11,801 nt of DNA, taken from positions 1 to 11,801 of the forward strand of contig DIWG01000004.1 in NCBI GenBank assembly GCA_002423465.1. Direction: 5' to 3'. How positions within the stretch are numbered: the first letter of the stretch is position 1; every line of letters starts with the position of its first letter. Shown here in pieces: positions 6,890 to 11,801 of the stretch. The stretch is from Syntrophaceae bacterium UBA6112 (GTDB taxonomy: Bacteria > Desulfobacterota > Syntrophia > Syntrophales > UBA5619). Made by a program: the position numbers and the translations under genes. The notes beneath the pieces were generated by a model that was given only the letters and a program-made list of their open reading frames with translations, made no database searches and was not told the DNA's origin.

Positions 6890-8371
6890 ATGGGACACGG
6901 AAATTACAGTCAGGATGTCGCACGACAGGCCCGATCCTCCAACTCCGACGCCTTCAACTACCAGGGGTACGGCATCAACGGAACAACGGCTAGTCAGCGC
7001 CGCGAGGTACATCCCCTCATCAACCCGTTTCAGCAGGAACGGGAATGCCGCAACACCACGCCCATCGTGGTCGCTCTCGATGTAACCCGATCACGGGGGA
7101 ACGACAGCCGTGTCATGTACGAAAAGCTTCCGACCTTCATCGGGCAGATAGAGATGAAGGGCTACGTGGAGGGCGCGGCCATCAGCTTCGCTGCCATCGG
7201 CGACGCGGAGGCGGGTGATGCGGCCCCCATTCAGGCCAGCCAGTTCGAGGCCGACAACCGGCTTGATGAGGCCCTGAGCAAGTTCTGGCTCGAAGAGGGC
7301 GGAGGGGGCACGGGCCAGGAATCGTACGAACTGACCGCCTATTACTATGCCCGCCACGCGAAGCTGGACTGCCTGGAACGGGGCGAAAAGGGGTATTTCT
7401 TCTTTGTGGGCGACGAGGGTTTTTATCCCACGGTATCATCGCTCCAGGTAAAGCGCTTCATCGGAGACGATCTGGAAGGGGACGTGGATGCCACGGCAAT
7501 CTTTCAGGAGCTCCTGGAGCGGTTTCATGTCTTCCTCATCTATCCGCAGAAATCATGGGAGGATCGCAAATCCGACATCGACGCGGAGATTCAGAAACGG
7601 GTCGAGGGCGCGGGCGGTCAATACAAGAATGTGGACATCCGCGCATCGCTCATCTGGAACAACCGGAACGATCTGGACCTGCACATCATCCCGCCCTCGG
7701 GAGAAGAGATCTACTATGCGCACAAACAGTCGGCCTGCAAAGGCTGGCTCGACGTGGACATGAACGTGCAGGGAGAAACCACGAAGCCGGTCGAGAACAT
7801 CCGCTGGTCAAAGGGAGAGGCCCCGAAAGGGCGCTACAGGATCTTTGTGCAGAACTACCGCTTCCATGAGCTGGAGCAAGGCCCCACGAACTTCCGCGTG
7901 GAGGTGGAGGTCGCGGGCGAGGTCCGTCACTTCGACGGGGTTGTCGGTGGCAAGGGAGAGACAGGCAATAGAAGCAATGTTGTCGTGTATGAATTCGAGT
8001 TCGATCCGGCACGGGCACGGTCGACCGGGGAGGAAACCTCCAGTGGGGATGAGTACGCGGGCTACAGGGACGAGGTCATCCTGAAACAGTGGGGTGAAGT
8101 GCTCCCTGAAGGGCATATACTGCGAATCGAGGATCCCGCGACAATCTGCGATGTGATGCTGGGCGCCCTGAGCATGGTGGCGGCCGGCCACGACCTGAAC
8201 TCCTATATCAGCGACCTGCAGGGACGAGAACAGATCGCCGCACGGGTGGGCCAGACGCGAAAGGCCCTGGAAGGATTAGCCCTGAATGTGGCGCCACGAC
8301 CCCGCATCGATACGGTCGATCTCCCTCCGGCTGAGAAGGACGGCGGCCCCAAACAGACAAAACGCCTCTGA
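6890..8371 (+). CDS. von Willebrand factor A protein with inserted DUF2135/YfaP-like domain
   Basis: 493 residues, ATG 6 nt after GGAG (6880-6883). Residues about 55-220 form a vWA fold with a MIDAS-like site: DVTRS (Asp64, Thr66, Ser68; usually DxSxS), Thr141 in GGGGTGQES and Asp175 in FFFVGDEGFY. Residues about 248-375 are a beta domain like DUF2135 of E. coli YfaP, with SLIWNNRNDLDLHIIPPSGE, a WLDVDMNV segment, PKGRYRIFVQNY and a closing FEGxV-like strand pair. The C-terminal part (LKQWGEVLPEGHILRIEDP and an alpha-helical end) looks like the last strand and helix of the vWA fold, so the DUF2135-like domain appears inserted in it. vWA proteins usually present a metal-dependent protein-binding site; an adaptor for the neighbouring peptidase, pseudokinase or PurA-like enzyme is a fair inference. 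No signal peptide is seen. Confidence 0.82.
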   Translation: MGHGNYSQDVARQARSSNSDAFNYQGYGINGTTASQRREVHPLINPFQQERECRNTTPIVVALDVTRSRGNDSRVMYEKLPTFIGQIEMKGYVEGAAISFAAIGDAEAGDAAPIQASQFEADNRLDEALSKFWLEEGGGGTGQESYELTAYYYARHAKLDCLERGEKGYFFFVGDEGFYPTVSSLQVKRFIGDDLEGDVDATAIFQELLERFHVFLIYPQKSWEDRKSDIDAEIQKRVEGAGGQYKNVDIRASLIWNNRNDLDLHIIPPSGEEIYYAHKQSACKGWLDVDMNVQGETTKPVENIRWSKGEAPKGRYRIFVQNYRFHELEQGPTNFRVEVEVAGEVRHFDGVVGGKGETGNRSNVVVYEFEFDPARARSTGEETSSGDEYAGYRDEVILKQWGEVLPEGHILRIEDPATICDVMLGALSMVAAGHDLNSYISDLQGREQIAARVGQTRKALEGLALNVAPRPRIDTVDLPPAEKDGGPKQTKRL

Positions 8372-8428
8372 CAGGCCTCGGGGAAAAAGCGGAATGATGC
8401 TGATGGAACCCTGATGACCGGAGGAAAG

Positions 8429-9781
8429 ATGCAGACCGTGGCCGTGGTCGGACTGGGGTTCGGCGATGAAGGAAAGGGATCCGTCGTCGATTTTCTGGCA
8501 GAAGAACTGTCCGCCGACTGGATTATCCGCGCCAATGGAGGAGCCCAGGCAGGCCACAACGTCATCACCGGGGACGGCCGGCACCATACCTTCTCGCAAT
8601 TCTCGGCCGGATCCTTTCGTCCCCGTGTGAAGACCTATCTCTCCCGCTTCTTTTTTCTCGATCTCCTCGCCCTTCGCACCGAAGCCGAAGTCCTCCGCTC
8701 CAAGGGAGTGAGCGATCCCCTCAGCCGGCTTTACATCTCTTCCGGCGCCACCGTACTCACTCCCCTGCAACGAAGTTTCAACCGGCTCCGGGAACTCGTC
8801 CGCGGCAAGGATGCCCATGGAAGCTGCGGCCTGGGCATCGGAGAGGCCTTTGCCCTGCGGGGCGATCCTGATCTGCAGGTCTTCCCGCCCGACCTGGCGG
8901 AACTCTCATCCCTGCGCGGAAAACTGGCCCGCCAGCAGGACTATTACCTCCGGGAGGCGGACCGGCTTCTCCCGTCCTGTGCCGACGCCCGGCAATCAGG
9001 AGATGAAATAGGGGAACTCCGTCTCGACCTGCGGTTCCCCCCACTGCCTCGAATCGCGGCGGAACGTCTGCATGCCGCGGCCCGGGGGTTGCAGTTCGTT
9101 TCCGATGAGTATGCGGGGCGCATCCTCGATTCCGACGCAACCGTTCTCTTCGAAGGCGCCCAGGGAATACTTCTGGACCAGGATCACGGGTTCCGGCCCC
9201 ATGTGACCCCGAGTCACGCGGGATTTACGAACCCGTTACAGATGCTTCGTGAACACGACTCGCAGCGCAGCATGATCCGCCTGGGTGTAATCCGCACCTA
9301 CATGACCCGTCACGGCGCCGGTCCCCTGCCCACCTTTGCCGTTGCGGAGACGACAGACGGAACAGTCGAGGCCGCCCTGCCCGAGCTGCACAATAATGCT
9401 TCCGGAATGCAGGGGGCGTTCCGAAGAGGATGGCCGGACCTTGCCCTGCTTGAGTACGCCATACGGTGCGCAGGGGGGATCGACGGCCTTGCCCTGACAC
9501 ATGCGGATCGTTTCGGACAGATCCGGCGCATCTGCCGCTCATATGAAAACCTCACGACCGAGGACCTGCTCCGGGCGGAAGGGAGAGAGCGTACCCTCCT
9601 TCTGGAAAAGGCGATCCCGTGGTACGAGGAGGTGCCGCCGGATCTTCGAGCCGGCCGAACTGTTCGAAGGGAACTGTTGGAGGAAACATGGAAGGGCCAT
9701 CCCCTGGAGATCATTTCCCATGGGCCTCGCAGCAATGAAAAGACTGTAACGGGTAGCCTGCTGCGCCGTCATGATTTGTGA
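8429..9781 (+). CDS. Divergent adenylosuccinate synthetase (PurA) homologue
   Basis: I chose the ATG at 8429 (SD GGAGG 8420-8424) over 8414, giving 450 residues; bacterial PurA has about 430. The GTP-binding start GFGDEGKG keeps the catalytic base Asp13 and Lys16, and His43 matches PurA His41. FEGAQGILLDQDHG (241-254) and Thr260 keep the IMP-side switch region; YMTRHGAGPLPT and EIISHGP also match. Key places differ: the GGHNAGH motif is GGAQAGH (Asn38 to Gln); the TTGRGIGPAY loop is GSCGLGIGEAF; the aspartate loop TTGRRRR is ASGMQGAFRR (324-333); and the guanine-specific TKLD is THAD (357-360). PurA joins IMP and aspartate using GTP. This paralogue probably has a changed substrate and may make an unusual nucleotide. 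It is the last gene of the 5046-9781 operon. It lacks the Asp-to-Ser change of phage PurZ. Confidence 0.85.
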   Translation: MQTVAVVGLGFGDEGKGSVVDFLAEELSADWIIRANGGAQAGHNVITGDGRHHTFSQFSAGSFRPRVKTYLSRFFFLDLLALRTEAEVLRSKGVSDPLSRLYISSGATVLTPLQRSFNRLRELVRGKDAHGSCGLGIGEAFALRGDPDLQVFPPDLAELSSLRGKLARQQDYYLREADRLLPSCADARQSGDEIGELRLDLRFPPLPRIAAERLHAAARGLQFVSDEYAGRILDSDATVLFEGAQGILLDQDHGFRPHVTPSHAGFTNPLQMLREHDSQRSMIRLGVIRTYMTRHGAGPLPTFAVAETTDGTVEAALPELHNNASGMQGAFRRGWPDLALLEYAIRCAGGIDGLALTHADRFGQIRRICRSYENLTTEDLLRAEGRERTLLLEKAIPWYEEVPPDLRAGRTVRRELLEETWKGHPLEIISHGPRSNEKTVTGSLLRRHDL

Positions 9782-9908
9782 AGGGAAAACAAGGGGGGGC
9801 CACCACCTGGAGTTTTATCAGGAAAAAACGAGGAAGTAATATCCCATATGAGATGCTGCATCCTGTATAAGATGCTTTATGGTTGAATAAATATTCCATT
9901 TGGGAAAA

Positions 9909-9940
9909 TCACCGGTTCACGCACGCGCGTGAACCGGTGA
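9909..9940. repeat. Perfect 14-bp inverted repeat upstream of the nuclease-like gene
   Basis: TCACCGGTTCACGC (9909-9922) and GCGTGAACCGGTGA (9927-9940) are exact reverse complements, with a 4-nt loop ACGC. It lies 28 bp before the next start codon and about 128 bp after the PurA-like stop. There is no T-run on either side, so an operator, an RNA hairpin in the leader or a small mobile-repeat end are all possible. The core ACCGGTTCACG is a plausible dimeric regulator site. Confidence 0.6.
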
Positions 9941-9968
9941 GTAACGAGTTGTAGCTATCAGGACTGTC

Positions 9969-10892
9969 ATGGACATTGAAACGTTCCTTATAAAACGATT
10001 TCCAGGCTGCGGTCGAACACAAGAATTCCGCGATGAACTTGCTAACGCATGCAATTCATTTGTAACATCCGGCTTGGCTGATGCAAATTTCACCAAGGAA
10101 CTATGTTCAGGCTTGGAGCAAAAATTCTGGTCCCGTGTTTCGGAAGCTTTACTAGCAGCACGTTTGTGCAAAGTGGGTCTCCATCCTGTGCCTTCACTTG
10201 GAGGTGGTCCAGACTTTTTATTGATCGAGAAAGGCCTAAAGATCTGGATCGAAGTTATTTGCCCAGAACCACACGGGGTGCCGTCTGACTGGCTGACTTC
10301 TGCCCCTTCCGGAGTGATGAAAGTGGTAGATTTCCCGCATGAAAATTTAATTCTGCGATGGACAAGCGCCATCAAAGAGAAGGCAAAAAAGCTGATTGGC
10401 AGCGTGGATGGCACCACTAAAGGTTATATTGAAAAAGGAATCGTCAAATCAGGAGATGCGTATGTAATTGCAGTGAATGGTTGCCAACTTCGCAACGGCC
10501 CTTTTCCCAATTTGTTTGGCATAAGTCAATTTCCTTTTGCAGCCGAAGCTGTTTTCGCGATTGGGCCTTACCAGATAAAAATCAATCGCGATACGCTTGA
10601 ACAGACAGACGCTGGACATCAACACCGTCCTTTTATATCTAAGCCGAAGGGGTCACCAGTTCCTGCATACACCTTCCTTGATGCGAGGTTCAAACCAATC
10701 AGCGCCATTTGGGCTGTAGATGTAGCCGGAACTTTAGTTGGAAAGATAAACCCCATGGCTGTAATTCATAACCCCAATGCCTTTAACCCAATAGCAATTG
10801 GGCTTCTTCCGGCACACGATGAATATGTAGCCACTCCCATCGGTACAGAGGAGTTTGAACTTAATAGGATTGAAGGTTGCTTACAAAAATGA
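9969..10892 (+). CDS. Hypothetical protein with PD-(D/E)xK nuclease-like motif
   Basis: 307 residues, ATG 5 nt after AGGA (9960-9963). A restriction-endonuclease-like signature is visible: Glu59 in a helix (SEALLAARLCKVG), then GGGPDFLL with Asp82, a beta hairpin and Glu95 in IWIEVICPEP. In the PD-(D/E)xK superfamily the third residue after this Glu is usually Lys; here it is Ile97, so the site is either a divergent variant or dead. The rest is soluble and beta-rich, with no other domain I recognise. It is AT-richer than the operon before it, which suggests separate acquisition. Inference: a DNA- or RNA-binding defence-type nuclease, or an inactive relative; the function is unproven. It is bounded by hairpins at 9909-9940 and 10937-10983, so it may be a self-contained cassette. 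Confidence 0.65.
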   Translation: MDIETFLIKRFPGCGRTQEFRDELANACNSFVTSGLADANFTKELCSGLEQKFWSRVSEALLAARLCKVGLHPVPSLGGGPDFLLIEKGLKIWIEVICPEPHGVPSDWLTSAPSGVMKVVDFPHENLILRWTSAIKEKAKKLIGSVDGTTKGYIEKGIVKSGDAYVIAVNGCQLRNGPFPNLFGISQFPFAAEAVFAIGPYQIKINRDTLEQTDAGHQHRPFISKPKGSPVPAYTFLDARFKPISAIWAVDVAGTLVGKINPMAVIHNPNAFNPIAIGLLPAHDEYVATPIGTEEFELNRIEGCLQK

Positions 10893-10936
10893 TGTTTCTT
10901 GTTTTGAAAGTGGAATAATCTGAAAAAGCGATACCC

Positions 10937-10983
10937 AACGCAAGGCTGGACCGGCCCTAAAACCGGCCGGTCAGCCTTGCGTT
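10937..10983. terminator. Long GC-rich hairpin flanked by ATACCC direct repeats
   Basis: The left arm 10937-10956 (AACGCAAGGCTGGACCGGCC) pairs with 10965-10983 apart from one extra G in the left arm; the loop is 8 nt. The direct repeat ATACCC occurs immediately outside both arms (10931-10936 and 10984-10989). It lies 45 bp after the nuclease-like stop and 53 bp before the next gene. The strong stem would serve as a transcript end. The single bulged base and the ACCCAAC...GTTATAC edges recall integron attC sites, but the unpaired central spacer is missing. Confidence 0.55.
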
Positions 10984-11036
10984 ATACCCAGAACCGAAAC
11001 TGTTCCGAGTGAACACAATGTCCAAAAGGAGGAATT

Positions 11037-11510
11037 ATGGGAACCGAAGCCCCCATAGATAAAAAAACATCTCGAAACGCAGACCATCTCAACAATTATT
11101 ACGGAGTTAATTGTTCACACCTAAAATGGAGTTTTTGGGCCAGCATAACGGCTCTTTGTATTGGCCTTTCCTCAATCTTAGCAGGTGTCTGGTTCGTCTT
11201 AACTGGGAACCAATCATTAACATCCTCTTTGGCAACAATTGGAGGGGTATTAACCCAGTTTATTGGAGCTGGGTTTTTCTTCCTGTATACAAAAAATCTA
11301 AAGCAACTTAACTTATTTTATGAAAAGCTGATAAAGCTCCAAGACACTGAACACGCTATAGCTCTAATTGGATTTTTACCAGTTGAAGCAAGAGAAAAAC
11401 AAATTAACATGATAATCAATATGCTGATCACTCGGAATGAGCCCAAATTGGACCTTAATCCCGAAATGTTGAAAGCAATGCAAGAGTATAGCAAATCCCA
11501 ATCATCTTAG
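11037..11510 (+). CDS. Two-helix membrane protein, TRADD-N-associated membrane domain-like
   Basis: 157 residues, ATG 4 nt after a strong AGGAGG-type site (11027-11032). A short polar N-terminus is followed by two hydrophobic helices at about 33-55 (starting FWASITALCIGLSS) and 62-84 (ending FIGAGFFFLY), then a long amphipathic, possibly coiled-coil helix (NLKQLNLFYEKL...) and a second helical segment. The FWAS start, the short loop between helices and the trailing helix match the two-transmembrane domain described next to TRADD-N domains in bacterial cell-death or immunity proteins; this is recognition by pattern. Such solo proteins are often found in accessory islands. The role is unknown; an inner-membrane location is likely. 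No partner gene is directly beside it. Confidence 0.7.
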   Translation: MGTEAPIDKKTSRNADHLNNYYGVNCSHLKWSFWASITALCIGLSSILAGVWFVLTGNQSLTSSLATIGGVLTQFIGAGFFFLYTKNLKQLNLFYEKLIKLQDTEHAIALIGFLPVEAREKQINMIINMLITRNEPKLDLNPEMLKAMQEYSKSQSS

Positions 11511-11537
11511 CTGTCTATGGCCATTTTCTCTAAGATA

Positions 11538-11559
11538 AGGAGTCTAAGAGGAGTCTAAG
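11538..11559. repeat. Two tandem copies of an 11-bp repeat upstream of the transposase
   Basis: AGGAGTCTAAG occurs twice head-to-tail (11538-11548 and 11549-11559), followed by GGGGACGATCTTGATATTTTT. The GGGGAC...CTTGATATTT sequence is of a type I associate with REP-transposase gene fronts, so this is probably the left end of the transposase element. Confidence 0.5.
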
Positions 11560-11602
11560 GGGACGATCTTGATATTTTTACATTTGCTACTAAACTCACC
11601 AC

Positions 11603-11794
11603 ATGCCACGTCACGCCCGCATTGACATACCCGGCTTGCTCCAGCATGTCATCGTCCGGGGCATCGACCGCAGCCCCATTTTTCTCGATGACCAGGATCG
11701 TGAGGATTTCCTGCAACGTTTCCGCCTGCTGTTGCAGGAGACGGAAACGGACTGCTATGCCTGGGCGCTGCTCGACAACCACGTTTTATGTTGA
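11603..11794 (+). pseudogene. REP-associated (Y1, HUH) transposase, broken at the HUH motif
   Basis: The frame starts MPRHARIDIPGLLQHVIVRG, the standard beginning of a REP-associated tyrosine transposase, and continues through a helical region to CYAWALLDNHV. Here the family has N-H-U-H-L-L, the HUH metal site, but the frame reads NHVLC and stops at TGA 11792-11794. Dropping one T from the TTTT run (11784-11787) restores a frame reading NHVYVELN, so a homopolymer frameshift plus a His-to-Tyr change fits. The rest of the gene would lie outside the window, so later parts, including the catalytic tyrosine, cannot be judged. A second relic of the family lies at 998-1090. Confidence 0.75.
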
Positions 11795-11801
11795 GCTCAA
11801 C

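Noticed and set aside
6083..7012. Long minus-strand open frame of 309 codons across the kinase and vWA genes
   Set aside because: It is antisense to two well-supported genes in GC-rich DNA, has low-complexity composition and shows no domain.
8414..8428. ATG 8414 as start of the PurA-like gene
   Set aside because: The strong GGAGG lies between this ATG and the one at 8429, where PurA-like sequence begins.
8429..9781. Phage PurZ (2-aminoadenine synthesis)
   Set aside because: PurZ typically replaces the catalytic Asp in the GDEGKG motif by Ser; here the Asp is kept, and no dpoZ or datZ partner is seen.
1..11801. CRISPR array, tRNA or rRNA
   Set aside because: No regularly spaced direct repeats and no tRNA-like cloverleaf or rRNA segments were found by eye on either strand.

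Overview
The window looks like an accessory, island-like stretch of a Gram-negative chromosome. Fused signal-bearing and lipase-like genes, a YjjJ-type HipA kinase, REP-associated (IS200/IS605-like) transposase relics and GC-rich dispersed repeats fit a proteobacterium, or perhaps a Desulfobacterota-like lineage. This assignment is inference: there is no rRNA, tRNA or housekeeping marker here. All convincing genes are on the + strand. By eye, base composition is mosaic. The left part (1-5000) and right part (9800-11800) are AT-richer, while 5046-9781 is clearly GC-richer.

Left part. 3-914 is the 3' part of a zinc-dependent phospholipase C-like protein fused to a jacalin-like lectin domain; its beginning lies outside the window. 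It is followed by a 190-bp inverted-repeat element carrying a decayed transposase N-terminus (928-1117) and a short orphan reading-frame fragment. Next come a small exported protein with an EF-hand-like loop (1340-1948), a one-gene HTH-HipA kinase of the YjjJ type (2080-3441), and a transglutaminase-like protein with an intact Cys-His-Asp triad (3554-4153). An 890-bp gene-poor stretch then holds a DnaA-box-like cluster and a second, hairpin-rich inverted-repeat element (4693-4850).

Central part. Four co-directional genes with similar 56-60 bp gaps form a probable operon: a stand-alone M41 (FtsH-type) metallopeptidase without an AAA module; a degenerate J-domain fused to a kinase fold with an HGN instead of HRD catalytic motif; a von Willebrand A protein with an inserted DUF2135/YfaP-like beta domain; and a divergent adenylosuccinate synthetase (PurA) homologue with changes in the IMP, aspartate and guanine sites. 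The mix of peptidase, pseudokinase, MIDAS adaptor and nucleotide-forming enzyme resembles the logic of bacterial stress-response or conflict systems. I do not recognise it as a named system, and it is the best candidate here for something undescribed.

Right part. A perfect 14-bp hairpin precedes a protein with a PD-(D/E)xK-nuclease-like motif (9969-10892). A second long hairpin, flanked by ATACCC direct repeats, separates it from a two-helix membrane protein resembling the TRADD-N-associated membrane domain (11037-11510). The window ends in a transposase reading frame that breaks at its HUH motif (11603-11794). Together with the HipA-like gene, these neighbours suggest a defence or mobile accessory region.
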